From Chondrilla cf. caribensis (taxonomy: Eukaryota > Porifera > Demospongiae > Chondrillida > Chondrillidae): DNA of 64,000 nucleotides. Position 1 is the stretch's first letter, and every line of letters begins with the position of its first letter. The translations under genes were made by a program, and so were the position numbers. The DNA lies in contig OZ026567.1 of assembly GCA_964020155.1 (NCBI GenBank), positions 1,493,131 to 1,557,130 on the forward strand. Direction: 5' to 3'. Of this stretch, positions 27,246-40,500 are shown in pieces. The notes beneath the pieces are model-generated. The model had not been told where the DNA came from and made no database searches. It saw nothing but the letters and a program-made list of their open reading frames with translations.

Positions 27246-28494
27246 ACTTATATATAGTATGCACACACCTTTGTGAATGTGAATGTCTGGAGGACCGAAT
27301 AATCCAGTGTCTTGGAGCACAGGCATCGTTATATACTGGAAGTGAGGGACAGGGAGTCTGACATTAGCACAGCATAGGGGTAGCCATGCTGGGATACAGC
27401 GGTGTGCTCCTGTGATTGAGGTGGATTGATGTCAAACTTAGATGTGGACGTATTGATAAGTGTCCGTGCTGATGGAGATGGTATGAGGTTGTGAGGTGCA
27501 CTGGGTATTGAGTGTGGAGGCTGAAAGGTAGTGTGGGGAGAGTGGGTGGAGGTGTAGGGAGTGTGGGGTGGGATGTGGGGGGGGGGAGTCTGGACATGTA
27601 TACAGGTATTGTATGTACTAGGACAACCCAGTGTGCACCATACCATGCATGTATGCACAAACCAGCATATGTACGTATGTATGTGTACCCAAGTACATGT
27701 ACATACGTACACTACGTACACAAGGTTTGAAAAGTACAGTTGTATTACCATTGTCAATAGAGTGGACATCAAAATGTTCCCACGAAATATCACAACTGAA
27801 GTTCAATAAAACTGCAAATTTGTCACACTGTAATTACAGTATGTCTACAGTGAATTTGCCAAACAATTCAAAACACAACCAAACTACATGTACAGGTGAG
27901 TGCATACATAAACTGTACACACCTTGATAGAAGTGTAGACACTGATAGTGGTGTCGAGGGGGGAGGTATCTCCTCATCCTCCCCCACAGTGGTGGCTACT
28001 ACCAGGGGTCTCCTAACAACACACAAACAAGAGTGACAGAGTACATAAGACAGCCGTTGCATGCAATCCACAATGTTCTTCAGCCTCACATTTGTTCCTG
28101 AGCTACAGGGTGAGGGCCAGTGGTTCCAGTGTCTTGTGGAGGATCTACAAGTGTACCAGTTTCCATCTCCATCCAAGCTTCCTGCCTGCTACAGATCTCA
28201 GCAAGTAGACTAGACATTTCTACAGGAGAAAATGTATAGGTATTGTGGGCTATGCCAATGTATTGCACATACATACGTATGTACATATTATATGCATTGG
28301 ACAAATAGAAGGTGAACATGTACATGTGCACATTCATTTGTACAGTATATTGGACAAAAAGTCAGTGAACACATCATAGCAAACTGCACAAAACTCCACA
28401 AGACACTACCACTGGCCCTCACCCCGCATTATATATAATATATAAGCAAGAAAAATAAAAAAGAGGATTTTCCATCAAAACAAAAGTGCTGAAA

Positions 28495-28697
28495 ACATTA
28501 GTTATTGGCTAAAGCTAATGGCCCATTAGCTTTAGCCAATAACTAATGTTTCTTATAGTGTAGATCATTTTTGTACCTGATGAAGCCTGTGATGGGTGAA
28601 ACGTTGTACAGTTGAATAATTTGTGAAAAGAACTGTTGATTATCAGTGTGATAATACCATAGACGTGTTCAACAATAGTCCAACTACTCATATCGTT
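28495..28697. mobile_element. 203-bp insertion with 13-bp target duplication (B only)
   Basis: The 13-bp AAAAGTGCTGAAA occurs at 28,482-28,494 and 28,698-28,710, and once in A1 and C. The insert opens with a near-perfect hairpin (ACATTAGTTATTGGCTAAAG and its inverse, 28,495-28,551). It also contains CTGATGAAGCC..GGGTGAAACG, which resembles a hammerhead-ribozyme core. A long TSD points to a retro-type insertion such as a SINE, retrozyme or Penelope-like fragment. Confidence 0.65.
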
Positions 28698-28701
28698 AAA
28701 A

Positions 28702-28756
28702 GTGCTGAAACCTGGGTCTTCAGGCTAACGCTCTCTCAACTGAGCTATTTCAGCAC
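28702..28756 (-). other. tRNA-Phe-like hairpin, truncated (B)
   Basis: Same 55-nt structure as at 9,685, with one change in the D-arm region (GTTGAGAGAGCG). The neighbouring insertion duplicated its outer end. Confidence 0.6.
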
Positions 28757-29608
28757 ATCCAACCACTGTCACAATACTGTGCAATATACCTATATGCATG
28801 TACTGCAATATGAAGTCTCAGACCGCACACATCCACTGTACACACAATCCATTCAGTGGAGCTACCACTGGTCATCCTGTCATACCACGTACACAATATT
28901 ACTGCACTACATACTCACATACATAAGTACATACACACACATACCATGTCAATCTCTTGCTTTGGAGGTGGACGAGTAGCTATCTCCTTAGCCCTAGCTC
29001 TTTCTATATCAAGGGTGCTCTCTCTGATGAAGAAAATACAATGTACATATTAGTGTGTCTACGGATGTTTCATAAGAATTTACATACAATTACGTATATA
29101 TAGTTTGTATATTATGTACATGAGTATATACACATTCTTGTACTACAAGTAAGTACATATGCATATACATACATAGTTACATGAATAAAGACATGAATAT
29201 ACGTACACATACAAACATGCATTACACATGGAAGTACTTACACATATGTACGTACGTATGTAATATTTTGGGTACTGTAGTGTATATTTCAAGCATTGTA
29301 CAATATTGAAAGTACTCACTTGGACAGTCTGTTGGTGTTGTGGTCAATGATGGGGTCTCTGTAAAGTGGCTATCCATGTCACCAATGGACAGAGTGTCTG
29401 GTTGGGAGGGGCTGAGGGGAGTGGCATATGTACTACAAATATTATACGTATGTACATTGTTATGAATTGTACACACATACATATATACACTCTAACTCCT
29501 GCAACCCTTACCAATACATCCACCTACTGTATACATATGTACATACATACTGTACATGTGTACATGTGTAGATACTCTAGTGTGCATACTTATTTACACG
29601 TACGTAGA

Positions 29609-30324
29609 TATATGTGACCGTCTATGGGAAAAGGGGTAACTTCGCGGTTGTTATGATAACAAGAAAAATGAGGAAACACGTAGTTGGTCACGTCACCGAC
29701 GATTTTATTTTATTACAGAAAACTGAAGCTATACTATTGTTCTAAAGGTATAGAAATTTGAAGCGAATCCGTTTGGTAGATTTTGAGAACAACGTTCGTA
29801 TTGAACGGTTGCGTGAAGACGCCATTTTCGTGAACGGGAAATATACGGATATTATGTATTGATTATTCATGGTTTAGCAACCGCAACGCTTACATCATTA
29901 TGCATTTTAAATACACAATACAATCTTCCACGTCTGTAAAACTGTCCGAAAGATTGAAAATTGTGCAGTTGAACAAGTTGCAGTGCTCTGATCCACTGTA
30001 TTCTAACAAATCTCCACCATCAAGGAAAGAATGGCATCGCCAATGTCTTTGTTATGATAGTGACGTCATGTCAATTCTGATGTCATCACATGTGTACGGA
30101 GTTTGGTACAAATTCCGGAAGTTAGCACAAAATCGTCAATTTCTCGAGTACCACTCATGCGCGCGACTAGTAAACATGACGCAATAACTCGCTACTCGTG
30201 CGTAATACGAGGGGAAGCCGCCTATCATTGGATTCCTCGCGGAATATGCTTCAATTTGATACGTAAATCGAATAATCGACCAAAAACGCGAAGTTACCCC
30301 TTTTCCCTTAGACGGTCACATATA
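29609..30324. mobile_element. 716-bp element with about 38-bp TIRs (B only)
   Basis: Ends read TATATGTGACCGTCTATGGG then AAAAGGGGTAACTTCGCG, inverted at 30,287-30,324 with one mismatch. A1 (10,938-10,952) and C (54,290-54,304) are empty. Internal frames of 84-95 codons are not recognisable as a transposase. Probably non-autonomous. Confidence 0.75.
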
Positions 30325-31928
30325 CTCTTGTGTGTACAGTTCTTACATCATTGCTAGCCACATACAAGGATGCATTGTATACACACACATGTACATGATT
30401 ACAAAACATTCATCCGTATGTACACAAACATATTGTACACATGTACAAATTACATACATACATATGTACACATGTGGACAACACACCTTTTCCAATCTCA
30501 TTTGAGCCAAAGCATGTTTGTGTCTTAATAATCCCTTCTCATCTTGTTCCTGTCTCAGCTTGTCCACTTCCTACAGACAGCAAACACGTACACATGTTCA
30601 TACACTCCACATTGACACAGATCGGTCGGTCAACCGAGTGGTATCTACTGACATTTAGTCAAACCAAAGAGACAAAAGAAAGATCGAGCTAATGCCGTGC
30701 GTATCGCTATTCGTCACTTTATTTTTCAAACTTGATCATTTCTTAGTATTTGACCGTGTGGAGGACACCGACAAGGAAACAACCAATAATTGTATGATCG
30801 GGAATAACGTAGGGTAACTGGTATACCGTCAATACTCTAATAACACGCACACTTCAACTCACACTGCAACCATCAACTCTGTACACATGGGACTAGGGTT
30901 AGGTGTAAAGGGTCGACGCTGAGTGAGGATTCGGGGACTTTTCAGGTTCTTTAGAACTTGACATCTGGCAACATTGCGCCGGTTATGGACACGTGGCTGA
31001 GTAAGACTATTGCGCAATACCAATAAACCGATAATAACTAGTTGTGAACAAAGTTCAGAACCTCGCAAATAGATCTTGCATATCAAGATCTATGATATGA
31101 CGTAGTTCAGTGACATCATTTAAAAATGTCTTCCAAAATGGACGTCATGATGGCCGACCATTTGGTGTCCCGAACGACGAATTGGCGAACCCTGCTCTTC
31201 GGCGAAGGAAATCGAAAAATCGTTGTGCAAAAAAGTTGACAATTGTTATTTGAATTGTCTTAAGGTACTTGGTAGTGATGCAGACCGAAATTTGTCGACG
31301 GGAGGAATCGAAAAGTAAGTGCTCTTTTAACGGATCTTGTGTGAACCACAGGCAACCTTTGTCCAAGTTTGCCATTTCAACATATGCTGCGACGGTGCCC
31401 CATTACCGTCGGTGGGACGACTTAGTGCTGAACGCTTCGATCGACGAACCATTTGCGTTCAAAGAAACCGAAAAATGACCTAAATCCAACAATATTGGCG
31501 GCCACCGCAATTATGTGCGTGGGCTGCTCGATCGGACTCCCCTAACGAACGGAAACAATTACCTCGCTAACGCTCGGTAATAACTAGTTCAGACAGAGTC
31601 TGAAGGGGCTCGCCTAAGCTCGCCCAGTTAGCAGGGGTCAGCATAGATGCGCAGTAGCTGGCATTGAAAACGCACACATAGGCACTGACTGCATGTCTGC
31701 AGCATGCATGCTCTATTCAGGCGATTATGCAAATGCCAGCATATCCATAAGTACCTGATAGGGTGGCTAAGTACATGCAGTGTGCTGGGTTCTGCTGCTG
31801 TGCAGTAGTTGCAGTAGTGACAACACGTTTATTCCATGTTGCAGCACAGAGATGTCTGTGTTGTATTGAAGGATGATAATGATTTTATAGATGTATTACA
31901 AAGCATCAAAATGAGTCAATGCGTAAAT

Positions 31929-31981
31929 ATAAAACCCTAACCCTACCCTAACCCTAACCCTATCCTAACTCTACCTTAACT
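31929..31981. repeat. Telomere-like CCCTAA tract in beta
   Basis: ACCCTAACCCTACCCTAACC continues with degenerate units. The second beta copy has a shorter version at 33,249-33,292. Confidence 0.8.
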
Positions 31982-32450
31982 TACTCCCTACTCCAAAAGT
32001 ACTACACTGTATAGGAAGAAATACCAAATGTTCATAAATGTGTACATCAAAATGTACTGATGTCATCTCATTGTGTTAGACAGCTACAGCTTGCCCCATT
32101 CAGGTGCATATGTCAGCATGTGCACATAGGGTCTGTCCCATTTAGCAGCAGATGTGCCCAAGTAGGAGTACAGGAACAATAGCAGTTGATGTATGCGTGT
32201 CGACAACGTTACTTCGCGTTTCTATGTGTGAGACCATACGGCATTAACATGTATTTCGAGATTCCTTGTTCCACAAGAGAATCATTCAGACACAAAAGGT
32301 TCAAAAGCATTGATATGTGGTCTAAAGAACCACCTAACAGTTTTAGAATGGTCAAAACAACGAGAGATCGATGTTTTAACACGTAAGATATAACGCCCGA
32401 CTCGCCGAAGTAGGACCCTACTCCCCCGGTCGTTTCCTGCCTTTCAGAAG

Positions 32451-32741
32451 ATGTCCCGAGTGTCCCCGCGTCTTTCTACTTCCAGAAGAATGTTTCATGT
32501 GTCTGTCGAACCGTTCGAAGGGGATCAATTCGGCCAGTACCAGAATTGGCAGTCGATCAAAATGGCACAGCGTTCCAAAGAAAGAATCGTCAACGTGTTC
32601 GAAAATTCGCCTCGATCTTGTCGAAAAGGGCATCCACGTCTTTCTCCAGACGTACCGGACGTCATGAAAAGAGTTTCCGTCCTTCAGAGGGTCGCACGAT
32701 CGCGCCAGACGTCGAAAACGTTGGCCAAATTGTTGGCCTAA
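32451..32741 (+). other. 96-codon open frame in beta
   Basis: MSRVSPRLSTSRRMFHV.. to QTSKTLAKLLA. It is kept at identical length in beta' (33,761-34,051) with several substitutions. A 66-codon frame (32,186-32,386; 33,496-33,696, MMYACRQRYFAF..) is likewise kept. No known domain; coding status unproven. Confidence 0.3.
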
Positions 32742-32748
32742 ATATAGA

Positions 32749-32756
<8 letters not shown>

Positions 32757-32808
<52 letters not shown>
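32757..32808. repeat. (AT)n in beta
   Basis: About 52 bp; only about 14 bp in beta' (34,068-34,081). Confidence 0.9.
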
Positions 32809-32810
<2 letters not shown>

Positions 32811-34698
32811 ACACCGGAAGCGTAGGCGGGCAGGCGGCCGACTCGCAAGAGAGGGGCTCGCTTAGGCTCGCCCCAACTAGTTCAGACAGAGTCTGAAGGG
32901 GCTCGCCTAAGCTCGCCCTGTTAGCAGGGGTCAGTATAGATGCACAGTAGCTGGCATTGAATACGTACACACTGACACTGACTGATGTCTGCAGCATGCA
33001 TGCTCTATTCAGGCGATTATAGAAATGCCGTCATATAGCTAGGAACAATAGCAGCTGATGTAAGCGTTTTGACAACAGCTAAGTACATGTAGTGTGCTGG
33101 GTTCTGCTGCTGTGCAGTAGTTGCAGTAGTAACAACATGTTGATCCCATGTTGCAGCACAAACATTCCTGTATTGTATTGAAGGATGATAATGATTTTAT
33201 AGATGTATTAGCTACACAGCATCAAAATGAGTCAATGCGTAAATATAAAACCCTAACCCTACCCTAACCCTATCCTAACTCTACCTTTACTTACTCCCTA
33301 CTCCAAAAGTACTACACTGTATAGGAAGAAATACCAAATGTTGATAAATGTGTACATCAAAATGCATTGATGTCATCTCATTGTGTTAGACAGCTACAGC
33401 TTGCCCCATTCAGGTGCATATGTCAGCATGTGCACATAGGGTCTGTCCCATTTAGCAGCAGATGTGCCCAAGTAGGAGTACAGGAACAATAGCAGTTGAT
33501 GTATGCGTGTCGACAACGTTACTTTGCGTTTCTATGTGTGAGACCATACGGCATTAGCATGTATTTCGAGATTCCTTGTTCCACAAGAGAATCATTCAGA
33601 CACAAAAGGTTCAAAAGCATTGATATGTGGTCTAAGGAACCATCTAACAATTTTAGAATGGTCAAAACAACGAGAGATCGATGTTTTAACACGTAAGATA
33701 TAACGCCCGACTCGCCGAAGAAGGACCCTACTCCCCCGGTCGTTTCCCACCTTTCAGAAGATGTCCCGAGTGTCCCCGCGTCTTTCTACTTCCAGAAGAA
33801 TGTTTCATGTGTTTGTTGAACGGTTCGAAGGAGATCAATTCGGCCAGTACCAGAATTGGCAGTCGATCAAAATGGCACGGCGTCCCAGAGAAAGAAACGT
33901 CAGCGTGTTTGAAAATTCGCCTCGATCTTGTCGAAAAGGGCATCCACGTCTTTCTCCAGACGTACCGGACGTCATGAAAAGAGTTTCCGTCCTTCAGAGG
34001 GTCGCACGATCGCGCCAGACGTCGAAAACGTTGGCCAAATTGTTGGCCTAAATTCGTAATACAAACATATATATATATATTTCCACACCGGAAGCGTAGG
34101 CGGGCAGGCGGCCGACTCGCAAGAGAGGGGCTCGCTTAGGCTCACCCCAATAATACTAGTTGTAAACAAAGTTCAGAACCTCGCAAATAGATCTTGCATA
34201 TTAAGATCTATGATATGACGTAGTTCAGTGACATCATCTAAAAATGTCTTCCAAAATGGACGTCATGATGGCTGACCATTTGGTGTCCCGAACGACGGAT
34301 TGGCGAACCCTGCTCTTCGGCGATGGAAATCGAAAAATCGTTGTGCAAAAAAGTTGACAATTGTTATTCGAATTGTTTTAAGGTACTCAGTACTGATGTG
34401 GTCCGAAATTTGTCGACGGGAGGAATCGAAAAGTAAGTGCTCTTTTAACGGATCGTGTGTGAACCACAGGCAACCTTTGTCTAAGTTTGCCATTTCAATA
34501 TATGCTGCGACCGTGCCCCATTACTGTCGGTGGGACGACTTAGTGCTGAACGCTTCGATCGACGAACGATTTGCGTTCAAAGAAACCAAAAAATGACCTA
34601 AATCACACAATATTGGCGGCCACCGCAATTATGTGCGTGGGCAACCTCGATCGGACTCTCCAAACGAACGGAAACAATTACCTCGCTAACGCTCGGTA

Positions 34699-35452
34699 AC
34701 TATGAGAATTTCTCGCTGCTAAAAATGAAATCCAAGCAGAGCTAGCGCTAGCTACAGATGTTTTGACATACAATATGAGGTGTCTGTCACGTGCATATGT
34801 AGATCATTAATTATTATGGTACATCGAAGTGGAGGAGGACTTGACAGACAATAAACAGCAATAATTATTGACTTAATCACGACCATGCAACTTTGTGAAT
34901 TAGAATTCGTGCTGTAACGTTCTTGCTTGACTGCCTGGTATTGCATGTCATGCAACCCCTATAGCCGTATATAACACACACGTATACATATAAATATTAT
35001 GCACGTACTTGACATGTGTACATGCCAGCAAATTTTATATATTAAATTACATATTATATTAGCTATATATTAATAGATAATAGAGTATATTCTTATATAT
35101 ATATATATATATATATATAGTGGAATATATATCAGATTCTATGATGCAGATCTCCAATGTAATCAATGGTACACAAATATTATAATTATTATGCATAACG
35201 ATAAGATCTAAATATACAAAAATAATATTATTATTGCAGTTATGCAATAACACACACTATAAAACAGGAAATAATCTATTGTATAGTTTTCTACAAATGT
35301 AGAAAAGGAAAATTCTCAAACTCCATGTCTCATCAGGATTCCTGTGTGGATATAATAGACTCAATACAACACTGACAATGTCTACAGTATGAGCAGTGGA
35401 GGGGATGTGGTCCAGCCCATGAGACCACACAATGACATAGCACTAGTGTACT
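34699..35452. other. Spacer between NLR-B and the B insertion
   Basis: Matches A1 11,660-12,600. AT-rich with a short AT run at 35,094-35,118. No gene seen. Confidence 0.5.
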
Positions 35453-37424
35453 TCATGTGAGGGGACCAGGACTGCATGTAATGGACAGTACAGATGGGAC
35501 GCAGGGGGTAGGGGAGGGGTCATCCCTGGGTGCATGGGAGGAGTAGGATATTGGGACACAGCAGTCAACACAAGGACTGTCCTCCCACACAGGGACACTT
35601 GGGACCTAGGTACATACAGTCCACTACAAGCACAATGCTCACCAGTGTCCACTACAAGCACAACCCTCACCAGTGTCCGCTACAAGCACAATGCTCACCT
35701 GTGTCCACTACAAGCACAATGCTCACCAGTGTCCACTACAAGCACAATGCTCACCAGTGTCCACTACAAGCACAATGCTCACCAGTGTCCACTACAAGCA
35801 CAATGCTCACCAGTGTCCACCACAAGCACAATGCTCACCAGTGTCCAATACAAGCACAATGCTCACCAGTGTCCACTACAAGCACAACACTCACCAGTGT
35901 CACTACAAGCACAATGCTCACCTGTGTCCATGTCTTCTCAGAGAGCACTTTGGCCTCCAACTCTGCTCTAGGGATGGGTCCTTCGGTGGTTTCAACAGCT
36001 TTGAGAAGGGAGGTCCAGGTTGGGGGAAAACCCTTACATCGTCCACTTTTCCATATTTTTAGAGCTTTGATACCTCCTAAGTCGGGATCCTTCTGACAAT
36101 ATTTCACTTCAGCAAAAGTGACACCAAGGTTGATGGGAAGTTCCCAGTTTAAAATTTCCTTCCAAACAGCTAGCAATCCAATATCTGATGGAGTCTGATC
36201 TGTTGGAATGAAGAGGATGACAAGAGAACATGAGAAGACAACATCTTGTCATCATGAATATCATTAACTCACCATAGACAGTCAACTGGTCTTTGATTGG
36301 TACTTTCACACAAGACCTTTGACCACCTACAGACAAGTACATGTAGTGAGTGTCTAGACAAATACATGTAGTGAGTATGTAGACAAGTACATGTAGTGAC
36401 ATATCCACGTACACATACTGAAACACGACAACACACAGATATGAAGGCATACATGCAGCGACACACACTCACGTACATACATACTCACACTGTACAGCAT
36501 AATACATGGTTACATACTGAACCCAGTGTGCAGACATTACACTAGATTGAGTACAAGTGAGACTGGATTAGACTTATTGGTGCACACGATAGAAGTACTG
36601 GAACGTAAGATGTGAAGATCTTACAATGGTTGATCAAATGTGGAAGAGGTTACTCAAGGAGTCCTACAGACTACAATGTCCTCTCATATTGTGACATACA
36701 ACATACCTGGTGGGTCGTGAGGAGATGGGAGATTGACTGGAACAACTTCAGAGGAGGACTTCTCAGAGGTCAGGGAACTTTCTACATTCTCTGAAGAGAA
36801 ACACACAATAACATGGTCAACAACAACATTGTCAATACATTAACACACACAACTCACCAGTTGGAGGATGAGGACGTGATATAAAGTAAGTGTCACCTCT
36901 CCTCTCTACAACCTCAAACTGCTTCACATGTTCCTGACCAAGTTGTGAAATAAGGTGATCTTTGTTCAAAATGTTACTAAATCCTTTCAAGACAAAGTTG
37001 ACATCATTGTTGTTGGCAACAATTCCTCTCATCACAGCACCCGAAAGATTATACAATGATTGTGGGATGTCACTAACCTAATTAGAGAACCATATAATGA
37101 TACATAATAACAAAAAATAATCAGTTATATATGAACAACTGCATACCTACCATAAACTTAACGTTCATTTTCTTCAAAGTACAATTAGACCATACATCTT
37201 CCACTCTTCTAACAACATCGTCATCAACATCATCATAATCACGAGATCCCACAAACTAACAGAATAAACAATAAGTCATCAGTGTAAACCTTGAGTGAAT
37301 AATAAATGAGGCATAATATATAGAAGTAAACACACACAAATATTCACTTAGTCATGGAGAACAAATGGGCCGAATATGTGATACCATGCACATCCTATGC
37401 AAAGATTTGTTTATCCCCTATACA

Positions 37425-37486
<62 letters not shown>

Positions 37487-37504
37487 ACACACAAACATGC
37501 ACAT

Positions 37505-37560
<56 letters not shown>

Positions 37561-40500
37561 TATTGGTATATGTCACACATATACACACTACACATAAACA
37601 GATACAGAATGTACATCATACATAATTAACATAATGATTATAGGTGTACTTTAACAGTACAAATTAGTAGTACATGGTAGAAGCTAGAAGTTGAATCAAC
37701 ATGCATATTGTCATATGCATACCTCAAAGACATATGCATGGCATGTATACGTGTACATTCTGAGACCTTCCAACATTTCACCATTTCATTGAATAAAATG
37801 TACAAAATGAATACTGATTAAAGTTTGATCCCAGCTCCAAGGTCTACACCTCAGAAGAGGAAACCATCACTGGCTTGTATCCTACAAACAATTGCTACGT
37901 ATGTAGCACCAAATGATGTGCAATAAACTATTTATGAGCTACGGTTGAGTATAATATTATGGGTCAAGAGAGTCTGACAATTTCAGTGATAACAGAACTA
38001 ATGACGTTTTCATGTTGTAATGTTTATTGAATGCATGTGTCATTGTTATGATGTTAGCCCTTGAGACAGGTGTTGAAGATCAACTAATTGACCTCAGTTA
38101 CCTGCTGTGCACATATCAAGGGAAGTGTGCATGTATGACATATATAAGTGCACACTTTTCCTTCTGATATGCCAACTCAACAGGATACAAGCATATGTAC
38201 GTACACAGTGTCACACAAAACATACACAAACATAGATACATACATGCACATGTACACATATACAAAAGTACACATGTGGACACATACACACGTGTTTGCT
38301 TACAAACCTACATACACTCACCTTCAGCATACACACACACACACACATCAATGTACAAATATTGACACATTACATCACATTACAAAACACAACCAAAGAT
38401 CATTCTATTGTCAAATACATAGCAGACAAGCACACATGTAAAAGTACATATACACACTCAAACACACGAACACAATGTACCAGTAGAATGTACACTCACT
38501 GAGAAAATTGTCAAACTGAGTTCTTCTAGTCGTTCAGCATGGTGTACTCTACTGAGCAACATTCCACATTCAGCTGGGGTTAGGTTTAGCCTAAGGTGAC
38601 ACACAGGTCTAGACAGTGGACCATCTATGATGAGTTGACACCAATTGTCACCTGTACAGAGTGGAACCAAACACTGTAATACTGTAGTACCAGTGGAAAC
38701 GTTTATATTAAATTACTGAGTACAAGGTTAAAAGTAGAGTGAGCAAAATAAGTGTAGTGTGTACTGTACCACTCAGTCAGACATGGGATTGGAATGGTTT
38801 GTATCATGGAGAAATATCCACACCTGACTGTGTGCACACAATTGGGATCAAATAATCAGTTTTGGTATGCTTCTCATCAATAAATGGTGTCATTGAACAT
38901 CTGTGAGGGGAACTAGCACTACACGATCTAAACATAGTTACATACAAGGCTCACCTAGTAGTGAAGGAAGATGTATGTAGTAACCATCCAACCTCAAATG
39001 AGCAATGTGGTCACTGTGTGCCAAAGTCTCCAATACAGAGGAAAAAGGTTCTCCTGACTTACTCTACCAGTGTGCAGGATAATACAAAATAACAAGTCAG
39101 AACTTCAAGTACGTATGTAATATTACAAATTGAATATAATTATAGTGCACATACTGAATGTAGCTGAGATATAACATGACCACATGTATAATGTCATGTA
39201 TGTCATACATAATATGACCTAGTCTAGCCTCTAGACACAAGTTATCATTTCCATGTGTGGGCAGAGCAAAAAGTAAGGTCCAGCAATTATTTTCATTTTC
39301 ATGCACTATCCTCACTGGAAGGTGGTTATTGGAGATGATATGGCTTATGATGATTTTGGTACTCATAGGGGAAAGTGCAATCTTCTAAGATGACCTTGGG
39401 AAGTGAACAAAGACAGATATGTCACAGGTATTCAATTCACACCACTTGAAGACAACAACTTGTGTCTACACTGCCATTGAAGTGTCTAGTCTTGTGTGCA
39501 TCAGACTCATTCTCATCCTCAATTTTGAAATTGGGACTTCGTCTCGATGAGAATAGGTCTGGTCTCATCAGGTAGCTATGTATTTCTGTACTGGAAGTCT
39601 ACAATAACAAACAACAATCACATTGCATATCATCACATTTCAAGGTGGTAAATTTCCTCATGCACAACATGTGTTCTCTTGGGAGAGACCTGTTGGTTAT
39701 GTGCATCAAAACTATATTTGGCTTGAGGTGCCCATGTACAGGAGTGAGAGGTTGGGGCTAGCTAGACTAAATGTGACCTTTAGCTTACAGACATGCACAC
39801 TGCTTGGCCACCACAGACAAGCAACACATAATGGGCACAAGAAGACATGTCTTCAACTTCAGGAAGGGATACAACAGGAAGTGATGTAATAGGAAATGTA
39901 TTTTGTTGGAAAGCTTCACACTGCTGAAGATGGCCATCAAAGACCAAATGTATACAGTGAAGCAACATGGAACAAACTGTGTTTAATATACATACATGCT
40001 ACCAACTAACCAAATGTTACACCCAATGATAGGACATGAACAATGCAGCTCAGAATCCCTGTTCACATACATACTAACCTTATAGTGGATCCCAAGTTCT
40101 GATATGTTCCTGTTCCTGGAGACTCCTTTCGCTATCGACAGCACAAGATCTGAAGTCTATAAACACACAACAATATCACAATACAAGATGGTATGAGGTT
40201 CACTACACCTTAGAGATTACCCCTCACCTCTTCTCTATATCCAACAACAACCTTGACAAGCTGGCTTCTTGTGGCTACGGCTTCCTCAATTACAGATAGT
40301 TCAGTAGAGGAAATGCCCTCTCTATAAAGGCCGGTGATAACCTATTGTAAGAATGTACATAAATAATCATGATCACTCGATACATACTGTTACAGTATTA
40401 CATGTTGTACTGTCTACAGTCTTACTTCTGTCCTTGACATATCAACATTCAGTTCTTTCAATGTTTTGGCATCCTTCAATCCTGAAAGAACAGCACACCA

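Larger units (their letters stand above)
27269..30570 (-). pseudogene. Gene 2, copy B, disrupted
   Basis: Exons: 30,487-30,570 (coiled coil, intact), 29,320-29,432 (shortened), 28,945-29,023 (DIERARAKEIATRPPPKQEIDM), 28,090-28,219, 27,923-28,012, 27,749-27,795 and 27,269-27,589. About 310 bp is missing relative to A1 and C, which fuses two exons (TTLTTTPTDCP). In the last exon a lengthened C run shifts the frame, so it stops after MATPMLC. Function unknown; see the A1 copy. Confidence 0.6.
31036..34698. mobile_element. 3.66-kb nested repeat insertion (B only)
   Basis: Absent from A1 (site at 11,655) and C (site at 54,990). Architecture: alpha (31,038-31,582), beta (31,583-32,874), beta' (32,875-34,150), alpha' (34,155-34,698). 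The alpha copies begin ACTAGTTGT(G/A)AACAAAGTT and end CTCGCTAACGCTCGGTAA. The beta copies begin ACTAGTTCAGACAGAG and carry GGGGCTCGCCTAAGCTCGCCC near both ends. GC and codon texture differ from the surroundings. No transposase, reverse transcriptase or Rep domain recognised. Confidence 0.75.

Noticed and set aside
31038..34698. Reading the alpha repeats as LTRs of a retrotransposon
   Set aside because: No TG..CA ends, primer site, polypurine tract or gag/pol between them; the interior is just two beta copies.
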